The notes: generated by a model not told the origin, from the sequence alone. Numbered from the stretch's first letter, positions 7,291 to 13,868 are shown. The stretch is DNA of 15,333 nt from Baffinella frigidus (GCA_026770585.1 MU646896.1:145037-160369), one strand, 5' to 3'. Translations and numbers: made by a program.

Positions 7291-7430
7291 TTATCCGGGG
7301 AAACCTATTTTTCTTTAGTTTGATGGCAAGGAAAATTACTACACAAATGCTTTAATATTACTAATAAGAACGAATTGTGTTGTAATTTTGCTTGCCATCA
7401 AGCTAAAGAAAAATAGGTTTCCCCGGATAA
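7291..7430. mobile_element. 140-bp fold-back element (TSD AATC)
   Basis: The termini are TTATCCGGGGAAACCTATTT and its inverse, with arms of about 55 bases. Target duplication AATC lies at 7287-7290 and 7431-7434. The paralogous copy at 7831-7848 reads CCTCCAATCTGGCG uninterrupted, which is the empty site. The inner core GAAAATTACTACACAAATGC and GTTGTAATTTT matches the cores of the 141-bp elements. Confidence 0.93.
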
Positions 7431-7467
7431 AATCTGGCGTGGAAATCCTGAAAGACGCGGGGGTGGT
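7431..7467 (+). pseudogene. Exon I copy 2
   Basis: AATCTGGCGTGGAAATCCTG to GGGGGTGGT, reading SGVEILKDAGVV. It is bounded on the left by the AATC element and on the right by the fold-back at 7468. Confidence 0.75.
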
Positions 7468-7608
7468 GATGAGTTTTGTAAAGTAGCTTGTTTCTGGTAC
7501 AAATTATAAAACAAACCCGATTTAAAACTCCAAAAAAAATCCAGTCCCTTTTTAAAGAGGTTTTGTCTTACAATTTGTACCAGAACGAGCTACTTTACAA
7601 AACTCATC
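7468..7608. mobile_element. 141-bp fold-back element, family 2
   Basis: GATGAGTTTTGTAAAGTAGC at the left has its near-perfect inverse at the right (arms about 40 bases, extending through CTGGTACAAATT). The centre is A/T rich. It sits directly at the end of exon I copy 2. No exact 4-bp duplication was found. The element at 13396-13489 shares the pattern TTTGTAAAG-ACTCG then TGTACCAGA. Confidence 0.85.
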
Positions 7609-7623
7609 CTGGGGTGCGTTACT

Positions 7624-7667
7624 ATGAAATCTGGCGTGGAAATCCTGAAAGACGCGGGGGTGGTGCC
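7624..7667 (+). pseudogene. Exon I copy 3
   Basis: ATGAAATCTGGCGTGGAAAT to GGGGGTGGTGCC, reading MKSGVEILKDAGVV and then diverging (PAS). It carries the same GACGCGGG variant as copy 2, so copies 2 and 3 are closest relatives. Confidence 0.75.
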
Positions 7668-7700
7668 TGCGTCCTGATTTCAGCTAAGTCAACCAGCTCA

Positions 7701-7797
7701 CCTAAGTCAACTTTTCCATGTTTTCGTTTAGATGGACCTGGCCACTATGGACGGCATTTGACTTAAGGCGCTGGCTTTCAGGGGGAGTTGACTTAGG
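7701..7797. repeat. 97-bp inverted repeat
   Basis: CCTAAGTCAACT at the left and AGTTGACTTAGG at the right, with further CTAAGTCAAC / TTTGACTTAAG words giving extra pairing. It is placed between exon I copies 3 and 4. Confidence 0.65.
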
Positions 7798-7840
7798 CGA
7801 AATGTTCTGACTCCGAGTGAAATCCACCCCCCTCCTCCAA

Positions 7841-7930
7841 TCTGGCGTGGAAATCCTGAAAGACCCGGGGGTGGTGCAGGACAACAAAAAGATGCTGGCC
7901 GCGATGCCCGATGCACTCGACGCGCTCCAG
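7841..7930 (+). CDS. Exon I (copy 4, most complete), ARM-repeat protein
   Basis: It reads SGVEILKDPGVVQDNKKML and then AAMPDALDALQ up to the donor CTCCAG|GTGTCG, phase 0, joining exon J as DALDALQ-VVHNLALVS. This is the only one of four copies that continues past GVVQ into the next helix, so I take it as the functional one. Its left edge is uncertain. The frame is open from 7811, and the nearest AG (CCGAG|TG near 7820) gives phase 1, which does not match the simplest exon H donors. Confidence 0.7.
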
Positions 7931-8106
7931 GTGTCGACCCCCCCTGAACCAATCCACACACAGTGGGACCACGGACCTTTCACCAAACGTCAACTTACCC
8001 GGTGGGACGTCAACTTTGAGGGCGTTAGCGGTAACGTGACCGACGCCAACGACGTACATCGTGGGGGGTACGCACACCATCTCGAGGCGATTCTTTGTGT
8101 ATGAAC

Positions 8107-8160
8107 ACGGATACGTGGTCAAATTTCGAGGTCACGGATAGGTGGTCAAATTTCGAGGTA
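8107..8160. repeat. 27-base tandem repeat, two copies
   Basis: CACGGATACGTGGTCAAATT and TCGAGGT, then the same unit with CACGGATAGGTGG. The second copy ends near 8160. Confidence 0.85.
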
Positions 8161-8415
8161 CGTGTTTCTGAACTGTGAGGTGTTGGGTGGCAGCGCACGC
8201 TCGAGACTGGGTCGCCTCTCGCCAGAGAGCATGCTGCCGCGGTAATACTCTCCCGTGTCTCTTCTCTGCCCGCCTTGCGATGAACCCTGCGTTGAGAGCT
8301 GAACTACGTCCCACGTTTCCTCTTTCCTGGTGGCGCTGCATCCCTGTTGTGCGTGGGCTTTCCACCACCGCATTGGCACTACAATGCTTCGTGGAGGACA
8401 AACCGATACACACAT

Positions 8416-8525
8416 CTTGAGCACGCAACTCATGTCTTCGTGTTGTCCTGCACCAACGTCTCGAGCACGCACATCATGTCTTCGTGTTGTCCTTCACCAA
8501 CGTCTCGAGCACACAACTCAGGTCG
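8416..8525. repeat. 44-base tandem repeat, about 2.5 copies
   Basis: Units start near 8416, 8461 and 8505 with TCGAGCACGCA and continue CATGTCTTCGTGTTGTCCT and CACCAACGTC. The third unit is truncated. Confidence 0.9.
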
Positions 8526-8554
8526 TGGCCTAGGTGCACCACCTGACTTGAACC

Positions 8555-8824
8555 CTTCAAAGCGACCATCACGTCCTACACGCCGTCTTGATGAATCAGT
8601 CGCGTCCTGAGTCACGTCCAGGGCACGTGGAGGACACACCGAACCCCACCCCACAAGGACGCGACACCGGTCACGACCGCCTTCAAAGCGACCATCACGT
8701 CCTGCACCACGCCTTAATTCAGCTGTCGCGTCCTGAGTCCAAGACGCGACAATGGTCACGACCGCCTGCAAGGTACCGGCACGTCCCGCACGACGTCCGT
8801 ATGAAGCTGTCACGTCCCGGGCAG
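8555..8824. repeat. Tandem segment running into the exon J acceptor, three diverged copies
   Basis: CTTCAAAGCGACCATCACGT at 8555 and 8681 and a diverged CTGCAAGGTACCGGCACGT at 8765, each followed by GT-ACGTCCTG-like words. Only the last copy ends in the acceptor CCCGGGCAG. Confidence 0.75.
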
Positions 8825-8924
8825 GTGGTGCACAACCTCGCGCTGGTCTCCACGAGTGTCCGCGCGTCCCTCGCCGCCTCCCCCCCGTTCCTCCTCGCCC
8901 TTTCGGCGCTCCTCGCCTCTCACG
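8825..8924 (+). CDS. Exon J, ARM-repeat protein
   Basis: The acceptor is CCGGGCAG|GTG and the donor TCTCACG|GTTCCT. It reads VVHNLALVSTSVRASLAA then SPPFLLALSALLASH: second helix with the conserved Asn, loop, and third helix. It ends with one base (g), and GA of exon K completes Gly (ASH-G-PTFLDE). The last 47 exon bases plus 4 intron bases are duplicated exactly at 9181-9231. Confidence 0.86.
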
Positions 8925-9054
8925 GTTCCTCCCACCAACGCCCATCACCCCATCGATGAAATCTCATCCCGCCAGGCATTTATTTTAAATGTGTCCTCTG
9001 TCCCCGCATGCACAAAAATTCTTTGCAGTGGGACGTGACCAGATGATCGAGGTG

Positions 9055-9180
9055 GAAATCGGAGGCGTTTCCGCCAACGCCACGGCGAATTGGTAGCCCG
9101 GTCGCGGACCCACCCTGCCGGCAGTGCCGGCCGCGCGGTGGTGGTATCACACAGGGAGTTCAGAAGGGCGAGGCTGATGG
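9055..9180 (+). pseudogene. Diverged copy of exon K (K copy 1)
   Basis: In frame it reads GELVARSRTHPAGSAGR then AVVVSHREFRRARLMA, parallel to GDLVALSRTLPAGRAAMVSH in exon K. It runs directly into the exon J copy at 9181 without an intron, marking the junction of a tandem duplication. It has no clear acceptor. Confidence 0.7.
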
Positions 9181-9231
9181 CTCCCCCCCGTTCCTCCTCG
9201 CCCTTTCGGCGCTCCTCGCCTCTCACGGTTC
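9181..9231 (+). pseudogene. Exact 51-bp copy of the exon J end and donor
   Basis: It is identical to 8878-8928, beginning CTCCCCCCCGTTCCTCC and ending CTCACGGTTC. The perfect identity contrasts with the diverged K copies and implies a recent event or gene conversion. Confidence 0.85.
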
Positions 9232-9285
9232 GCCCCATCCACGGGTTTTTTTTTTGACCTGTAGGTATTTTGACACATGCCCCAT

Positions 9286-9347
9286 CACCGCCACACACCC
9301 CGAGACGAACCCCCATCAACGACCAAAAAACTTTGTGTGTGGCGGTG
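9286..9347. repeat. 62-bp hairpin
   Basis: CACCGCCACACAC (9286-9298) pairs with GTGTGTGGCGGTG (9335-9347). It lies between the J copy and K copy 2. Confidence 0.75.
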
Positions 9348-9361
9348 GTGGAAACGCCTGT

Positions 9362-9456
9362 TTTTCCGCTGATGCCACGGCTCACCTCACCAAGGCCCAA
9401 CATCCCTTGATGAAATCGGAGGCGTTGCCACGACCGCCACGGCGACTTGGTAGCCC
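9362..9456 (+). pseudogene. Exon K copy 2, interrupted by a fold-back
   Basis: TTTTCCGCTGATGCCACGGC to GACTTGGTAGCCC repeats the intron end and start of exon K (compare 9589-9657). The copy is broken at TAGCCC by the element at 9455-9564, after which GCTCGGACGCGGACCC continues the exon-like sequence. Confidence 0.75.
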
Positions 9457-9564
9457 TCTGGGGATACTACCCCGTGTAGGATGACCGGAATGACGTTTCA
9501 CACTCACGTCCACTATAAGGAGATGTCAGCCCGCACGTCCCACACGGGGTAGTATCCCCAGAGG
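9455..9564. mobile_element. About 110-bp fold-back element inside an exon K copy
   Basis: CCTCTGGGGATACTACCCCG and its inverse, with arms of about 25 bases. Compared with the unfilled relative TAGCCCGGTCGCGG near 9095, the insertion leaves GCCC on the left and GCTC on the right, a 4-bp duplication with one mismatch if the element is 9457-9563. There is no coding capacity. Confidence 0.8.
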
Positions 9565-9615
9565 CTCGGACGCGGACCCTCTCTTCGTTTCCGCCGATGC
9601 CACGGCTCACCCCAG

Positions 9616-9813
9616 GACCAACATTCCTTGATGAAATCGGAGGCGGCGACTTGGTAGCCCTGTCACGGACCCTCCCTGCTGGCCGTGCGGCGATGGTGTC
9701 ACACGGGGAATTCAAAAGGGAGACGCTGATGGTTGCGTGTCCCCCACCAGCGAACGGGCGCGGGAGCGAACACGCCCTGGGAGCCATGGCGGCGCTCGCG
9801 CGCACCTCCACGG
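9616..9813 (+). CDS. Exon K, ARM-repeat protein
   Basis: The acceptor is CTCACCCCAG|GA and the donor TCCACGG|GTACCC. It encodes PTFLDEIGGGDLVALSRTLP, AGRAAMVSHGEFKRETLMVA and CPPPANGRGSEHALGAMAAL, then ARTST: an almost complete ARM repeat with a Pro/Gly-rich loop. It joins exon J through a shared Gly codon and exon L through another (TST-G-PGALLAL). An internal CCACCAG at about 9743 could act as an alternative acceptor, but the frame is open through it. Confidence 0.86.
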
Positions 9814-9871
9814 GTACCCCCCTGCCCCAACCCCGCGCCACTTCTCCCGCCGGGTTCTGAACCAGAGCACC

Positions 9872-10448
9872 ATAGCAGAGATTCAGACGAAAATAGGCTT
9901 TGCATTGTGTCGGTCACCACCCGCAGGGGTCAGGCCAATCGTGCGCCTGGGCCCGCGCGCCTAAACCCTACATCCTAAACCTTAAACCCTAAACCCTAAA
10001 CCCTCAACCCTCAACGCCACCGCCACCATGCTGCGTGTCGCATCGTCGCACCCTTCTGCCGGAAGACTGGCGCGGAGTTGTTTTCAGATGCTAGACCCTA
10101 TCACTGAGCCTGCGGCGCCGCCTGCATTATGCGAGAACTGGTGCGGCGCCGCAGGCTCAGTGATAGAGTTCAGCATCTGCAAAACATTCCGGGCCAGTAT
10201 TAAGCATTGGGGCGCAAGGGTGCGACGATGCGACACGCAGCATGGTGGTGGTGGCGTTTAGGGATTAGGGTTTAGGGTGTAGGGTTTAGGGTGTAGGGTT
10301 TAGGGTGTAGGGTTCGGGGTGTAGGGTTTAGGGTGTAGGGTTTAGGGTGTAGGGTTTAGGCGCGCAGGCCCAGGCGCACGATTGGCCTGATCCCTGCGGG
10401 TGGCGACCGACACAATGCAAATCTTATTTTCGCCTTAATCTCTGCTGT
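9872..10448. mobile_element. 577-bp giant fold-back with opposed telomere-like tracts
   Basis: The left arm 9872-10120 and right arm about 10144-10448 are close to 90 percent complementary by eye. They run from AGCAGAGATT through GCCAATCGTGCGCCTGGGC, a CCCTAAA tract (left; TTTAGGG on the right), GCCACC-CACCATGCTGCGTG and GAGCCTGCGGCGCCG. The loop is about 23 bases. The right tract is about 55 bases longer and favours TTTAGGGTGTAGGG. The element fills all but about 58 and 20 bases of intron K-L. No clear target duplication was found. Confidence 0.92.
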
Positions 10449-10468
10449 CATATCTTTTCCTGGAACAG

Positions 10469-10532
10469 GCCCAGGCGCTTTGCTGGCGCTCCCATCAGCG
10501 CTCGAGCCCCTCGTTCTCCTCGCACGCCCCCG
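10469..10532 (+). CDS. Exon L, ARM-repeat protein
   Basis: The acceptor is CCTGGAACAG|GC, after the T-rich stretch TATCTTTTCC; the donor is CCCCCG|GTACCG. It reads (G)PGALLALPSALEPLVLLARP plus two bases (cg) that exon M completes to Arg. It is short but in phase on both sides, and it supplies a third ARM helix. Confidence 0.8.
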
Positions 10533-10544
10533 GTACCGTCCTCA

Positions 10545-10573
10545 CCCCCCCCCCCCCCCCCCCCCCCCCCCCC
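10545..10573. repeat. Poly-C run of 29
   Basis: An uninterrupted C homopolymer 12 bases after the exon L donor. Its length may be unreliable in the assembly. Confidence 0.95.
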
Positions 10574-10678
10574 TGCCCCGCCACCCGCCATATATGAGTC
10601 ACGAGCGTATGCCTTCCGCGTGCAGTGCTTCGAGCTGTCGCTCGGCAGCCGATCCGCACACACTGTTATCATCGTTGT

Positions 10679-11333
10679 GGCAGCGCTCGCCTTATTTTGA
10701 GCGAGGCACACCTTTGGTGTAGGCTCCTACGTGTCACCCTCCATATCGTGAACACATGCCTCCCGCGTGCTCTTCTTCGAGCTGTCTCGCCCACCGGGAA
10801 ATCGACTCCTTGCTTTCTTCGGAGCGGATCGGCCAGGTGACTCACCCCTCGCGCGTCCCCGGTCCCGTCCTCGTGCGATAACACCACAAGCTTTCACGCG
10901 TGAGCCCCTTAAGGTCTTCACGCGTGGGCGCCTTACTTGAGCCATTGATGGTTAAAAGGGGTTTTATTTTTTTTAAAACAATCACTGCCCCCACTTTACT
11001 ACACGTTTGACAATCAACGGCTCAAGTAAGTCCTCACGCGTGAGCACCTTAAGGGTCTCACGCGTGAAAGCTTTTTGCTTGAGCACCCCTCCCTGCCCCG
11101 CCGCCCTCCATGAGGGCGGACGACCTAATCCCGTCGTCAAACCAATCCAGACATTCTACATCACCATAATGTATTGCACCACGCTGCGTATCGACTGTTT
11201 CACCGTTATCCGCTTTCACGGAGCGCTCGCACTTTTTTGAGCGAGGCACACCTTTCGTGTAGGTTTCTACGTGTCACACTCTGTATCATCTATAGGGTAC
11301 TTCCCACGTGCACTTCTTCTCGCTGTTGCCCAG
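10679..11333. repeat. Duplicated block in intron L-M (10679-10795 and 11219-11333)
   Basis: Both copies contain GAGCGCTCGC or CAGCGCTCGC, then TTTTGAGCGAGGCACACCTT, GTGTAGG and CTACGTGTCAC. The intervening sequence includes the 186-bp fold-back. Smaller GAGCGGATC-GCC-CTC words near 10826, 11565 and 11629 show further duplication. Confidence 0.8.
10888..11073. mobile_element. 186-bp fold-back element
   Basis: AAGCTTTCACGCGTGAG at the left and its inverse at the right, with arms of about 70 bases including CCTTAAGG and CTTACTTGAGCC. The inner right side has CTTTACTACACG, resembling the core of the 141-bp elements. No target duplication was found. Confidence 0.85.
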
Positions 11334-11339
11334 CGAAAA

Positions 11340-11420
11340 AGTCCTCTCACATGGAAACACTTTCCTCTCATATGGAAACACCTTCAATTTACATTGAAGG
11401 TGTTTGCTTTCCTCGCATAT
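11340..11420. repeat. CATATGGAAACAC repeats with a 28-base hairpin
   Basis: CATGGAAACAC, CATATGGAAACAC and CATATGGAAACAC occur near 11349, 11367 and 11416. Between them AACACCTTCAAT and ATTGAAGGTGTT (about 11377-11404) form a hairpin. Confidence 0.75.
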
Positions 11421-11555
11421 GGAAACACTTTTAATTTACAAACTTGGTTTAATGAAACACGTAACGATACACGTAACGATCTTTATTAGTAATATTAAAG
11501 TAAACGTGTGGTAGTTTTCATTGAATCCACGTTTACAATTTAAAAGTGTTTCCAT
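11419..11555. mobile_element. About 137-bp fold-back element with reverse-oriented shared core
   Basis: ATGGAAACACTTTTAATTTA at the left and its near inverse at the right. The core TTATTAGTAATATTAAAG followed by GTGTGGTAGTTTT is the reverse complement of the core in the 7291-7430 element (CTTTAATATTACTAATAA). A 12-base tandem ACACGTAACGAT lies in the left half. Confidence 0.82.
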
Positions 11556-11645
11556 CTGAGATCGGAGCGGATCAGCCGGGAAACTCGTCCCTGAACATGC
11601 ACGCTGTCTCGGTCAGCATCCGTTGGTGCACGACGGATCGACCGG

Positions 11646-11920
11646 GTGCCTCGCCCCTGAACATGGTGCCTATCTTCCTACCAGGGCCGGCAGCTCGCAG
11701 GCCTCGCTGACTCGCCGGGCTATTCCGGGTTCATCTCCACAAAAATATTAATTCATTGCTTTTGGCTCAACGAAATTTACTACACAAATGCTCTACTACT
11801 ACTTTTATGAGCAAATCGTGTAGTAATTTCCGTTGCCCAAAAGCAATTAATTAATACTTGTATGGAGATTGGGGTGACTCACCACTGAACATGGTCCCTC
11901 TCTTCCTACCAGGGCCGATG
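11646..11920. repeat. 46-bp direct repeats flanking the second 141-bp element; exon M acceptor duplicated
   Basis: 11646-11691 and 11875-11920 share CTGAACATGGT, CTATC or CTCTC, then TTCCTACCAGGGCCG, so the acceptor of exon M exists twice. The first copy is followed by GCAGCTCGCAGGCC, not exon M. Confidence 0.85.
11731..11871. mobile_element. 141-bp fold-back element, family 1, copy 2 (TSD GGGT)
   Basis: Exactly the same length as 5968-6108 and alignable throughout: TCATCTCC then TATTAATT-ATTGCTTTTGGC, GAAATTTACTACACAAATGC, ACTTTTATGAGCAAATCGTG. Target duplication GGGT lies at 11727-11730 and 11872-11875. The duplicate flank at 11643-11660 (CCGGGTGCCTCGCC) shows the unfilled site. Confidence 0.93.
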
Positions 11921-12007
11921 GCGGAGGCACGGGGCATCGGCGAGCCGCGATGGCAACGATGCTCGCTCTCGCGCGGGCTGGCGGCGCTCCGATCCTCCTC
12001 GCCCTCG
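11913..12007 (+). CDS. Exon M, ARM-repeat protein
   Basis: The acceptor is TTCCTACCAG|G and the donor GCCCTCG|GTCCCA. It reads (R)ADGGGTGHRRAAMATMLALA then RAGGAPILLAL, a Gly-rich loop and a complete first and second helix leading to a third. The entering base (g) completes Arg from exon L. It ends with one base (g). Confidence 0.82.
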
Positions 12008-12539
12008 GTCCCACCCTGCGCACCCCCTCCCTGCTCGCCCTCCCTCCATCCATCCCTCCCTGCTCATACCCCCCCCCACCCGGCCCTTGTTCCTGCGCCA
12101 CCCCCCGGCCCGTGCTTCACCTGTGCGTCCGAACACGCGGGTTCGTACCGGGCGGCACGCACGCGCGTCTCGGGCTTCACTCGCGTGCAGCGAGAGAGAT
12201 TGATAATTTGTTGCCAAACATGCAGCGTCAGTGTCGCACATGCTATTGTACTTTTCGGGTCAGCGCGGATTTTCTCGAGGTCGGGTCGGGGTGTCGGGAA
12301 ATGAAAATCTCGATAATTGGTGCGTCCATCTAAAGTTTTATGCTATCTTATGCATTGATATGATGACAAGATGCAACCCCCACCCATAATATGTCACAAA
12401 TACTAGAGCCCTTTTTCGATATTTTCGACTTTTCCCGACTCCCCGACCCCGACCCAAAATCCGCGCTGACCCGAAAAGTACAATACCCATTGTGCCAGTA
12501 CTGTACCCCGTGTCGGCCGCTCATTCGACTGGTTGTGAG
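12008..12539. other. Intron M-N
   Basis: About 532 bases. It begins with pyrimidine-rich GTCCCACCCTG and CCCTCCATCC-type sequence, then the inverted repeat at 12244-12485. No coding content beyond a proline-rich chance frame. Confidence 0.6.
12244..12485. mobile_element. 242-bp fold-back element
   Basis: TATTGTACTTTTCGGGTCAG plus CGCGGATTTT has a perfect 30-base inverse ending at 12485. Pairing continues imperfectly through GGTCGGGTCGGGG-GTCGGGAAA. The middle (about 12330-12400) is A/T rich and unique. Confidence 0.85.
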
Positions 12540-12599
12540 AGCTCGCCAGGCTGAGCGAGCAGGGTGCCCTCCTCGCTCTCTGTCCCGGCCGGCAGTCTG
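12540..12599 (+). CDS. Exon N (probable), ARM-repeat protein
   Basis: The frame opens after a TGA at 12536-12538 and reads (E)LARLSEQGALLALCPGRQS to TCTG|GTGGAG. It gives a plausible ARM third helix (GALLAL) after exon M. The required acceptor, TTGTGAG|AG, lacks a pyrimidine tract, so this left boundary is weak. The phase fits both neighbours. Confidence 0.55.
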
Positions 12600-12700
12600 G
12601 TGGAGAGGGAGATAGAGACAGGGTAGGAGAGAGGGAGAGAGAGGGAGAGAGAGGGAGAGAGAGGGAGAGAGAGAGAGGAGGGCGGCAGGGGAGGATATAG
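12600..12700. repeat. GAGAGG microsatellite forming nearly all of intron N-O
   Basis: 101 bases from GTGGAGAGG to GGATATAG, almost entirely purine (GAGAGGGAGA units). It lacks any pyrimidine tract before the acceptor. If it is not an intron, the frame would encode an Arg/Glu run. Confidence 0.65.
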
Positions 12701-12769
12701 GGAGAGGCCGCCCCCGCACTTGCATCGCGCAGGCTGTCTGCGAGATGTTGGCTGGCAAGTTCAAAATTT
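12701..12769 (+). CDS. Exon O, ARM-repeat protein
   Basis: It reads (G)RGRPRTCIAQAVCEMLAGKF then KI plus one base (t), to the strong donor AAATTT|GTAAGG. The helix IAQAVCEMLAG is ARM-like. Its last base plus GC of exon P gives Cys (KI-C-AGERALIPALL). The left edge at ATATAG|GG was chosen by phase. CGCGCAG|GCT at 12732 is a stronger-looking acceptor but gives phase 0, which does not match exon N. Confidence 0.65.
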
Positions 12770-12786
12770 GTAAGGTTCGGCACGAA

Positions 12787-12852
12787 CCTTACCCGGGTGC
12801 CTGGCGTACCTTACCCGGCTGCCTGGCGTTCCTTGCCCGGCTGCCTGGCGTT
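12787..12852. repeat. 22-base tandem repeat, three copies
   Basis: CCTTACCCGGGTGCCTGGCG, then CCTTACCCGGCTGCCTGGCG, then CCTTGCCCGGCTGCCTGGCG, each plus two bases, in intron O-P just after the donor. A small GGTTCG/CGAACC hairpin overlaps its start. Confidence 0.9.
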
Positions 12853-13137
12853 GCGGCCGACTGGCGTTCGGGGGTGGGCGTGCGACACTGCCCTCTCTGA
12901 CAGAGGCGAGTGCCCTGTCCGCCAGGCGCGAGCTGTCTGGCGTCACGGGCGAATAGTGTTGGGGGCGGTGTGCGACCTTACCACGCCAGATTGCTCGAGG
13001 GAAACCGACGCCTTATCCACGACAGATCTCTCGCAGTTGACTTACGAGGCATGTCTCTTGAAAGATGTCAAAAGTGGATGTTCCGTGTGCCCAGGCGTGG
13101 TAGCCGCTCTCACAGAAGAGTGTTCCCCGGCTGGCAG

Positions 13138-13340
13138 GCGCTGGCGAACGCGCGCTCATCCCCGCCCTCCTCGCGCCGCCCGACGCCCCAAACGACCGCG
13201 CCTCAGGCGCGAGTACCGATCTGGCCGCGAGCGGGGGGGCTGCCGCAGGCGAGCTGGCGGCGCGCGAGGACGCGGCGGCTGTGCTGGCGGCCTTGTGCGA
13301 GGTTGACGGGAGCGGGGCGCTGCTGCTGCTCGTCCCTGAC
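13138..13340 (+). CDS. Exon P, ARM-repeat protein
   Basis: After GGCTGGCAG|GC the frame reads AGERALIPALLAPPDAPNDR, ASGASTDLAASGGAAAGELA and AREDAAAVLAALCEVDGSGA, then LLLLVPD: an ARM repeat with a long Ala/Gly/Ser-rich loop. The frame meets TGA at 13347-13349. I end it at GAC|GTGGTG (phase 0; GTG|GTGTGA three bases later is equivalent) because exon Q continues in phase as LVPD-AVSTLIDAL. The alternative is that the gene ends here at that stop. The frame has no ATG, so a simple ORF search misses it. Confidence 0.75.
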
Positions 13341-13395
13341 GTGGTGTGACGCCTGGAATGCCCGGGGCGCGCTGCGTGCCTATTTTGATAGTGTG

Positions 13396-13489
13396 AGACT
13401 CAGGAATTAGATTTGTAAAGCAACTCGGTAAGGTATAAATTTAAATTTGTACCAGAGTGAGTTGCGTTACAAATCTGATTTCAGAGTCT
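13396..13489. mobile_element. 94-bp fold-back element
   Basis: AGACTCAGGAATTAGATTTG and its near inverse, with arms of about 40 bases separated by TATAAATTTAAATT. It resembles the arms of the 7468-7608 element (TTTGTAAAG, GGTA-AAATT, TGTACCAGA). No clear target duplication was found. CTGGTACTATG-ACTATGAAT is duplicated just downstream. Confidence 0.82.
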
Positions 13490-13565
13490 GGTACTATGAA
13501 CTATGAATTCTGGTACTATGGACTATGAATGGCGCCCCCGGGAGCCCGGGGTGTCCTGCATGCCG

Positions 13566-13630
13566 AGAGAGAGAGGGTGGCAGGAGAGCAGAGAGAAGGA
13601 GAGAGGGGCATACAGCGGTAGGGGGGGAGG
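13566..13630. repeat. Short GA-rich tract
   Basis: GAGAGAGAGAGGGTGG and AGAGAGAAGGAGAGAGG, interrupted purine sequence in intron P-Q. Confidence 0.7.
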
Positions 13631-13720
13631 ACACTCCTCGCCGCCACCGCAACGCGTGACAGATGGTGTTTGGCACGCATGCATGTGCGCCTGCATTATA
13701 CACGCATACTATCATAGGCG

Positions 13721-13868
13721 AACGTCCTGAAATCCGGGTAGTAAAGCCTATTGTATTGCCTACGGTAGGCCGTAGGGGCCTATGAGGTGTCCTATGAAAC
13801 GGTCCTAGGGTCCCTACGGCCTACCGTAGGCCATCTCGTAGGCCTAACTACCCGGTTTTCAGGACGTT
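13721..13868. mobile_element. 148-bp palindromic element with CCTACGGTAGG core
   Basis: AACGTCCTGAAATCCGGGTA pairs with its inverse at the right (two mismatches in 22). The inside is also largely self-complementary (CCTACGGTAGGCCGTAGGG against CCCTACGGCCTACCGTAGG), so nearly the whole element folds. No target duplication was found. Confidence 0.88.

Larger units (their letters stand above)
7931..8824. other. Intron I-J
   Basis: 894 bases, GTGTCG to CCGGGCAG. It contains three tandem-repeat blocks described separately and no fold-back of note. No other coding content was recognised. Confidence 0.65.

Noticed and set aside
7488-7766. Plus-strand frame across the 7468-7608 element
   Set aside because: Half of it is the A/T-rich fold-back and the rest is an exon I copy in the wrong frame.
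10028-10261. Plus-strand frame inside the giant fold-back
   Set aside because: It reads across both arms and the loop of the palindrome. It has no domain and is not connected to the ARM reading.
11858-12304. 148-residue proline-rich frame
   Set aside because: It runs through exon M in a different frame and then C-rich intron. The ARM frame is favoured by phase and motif.
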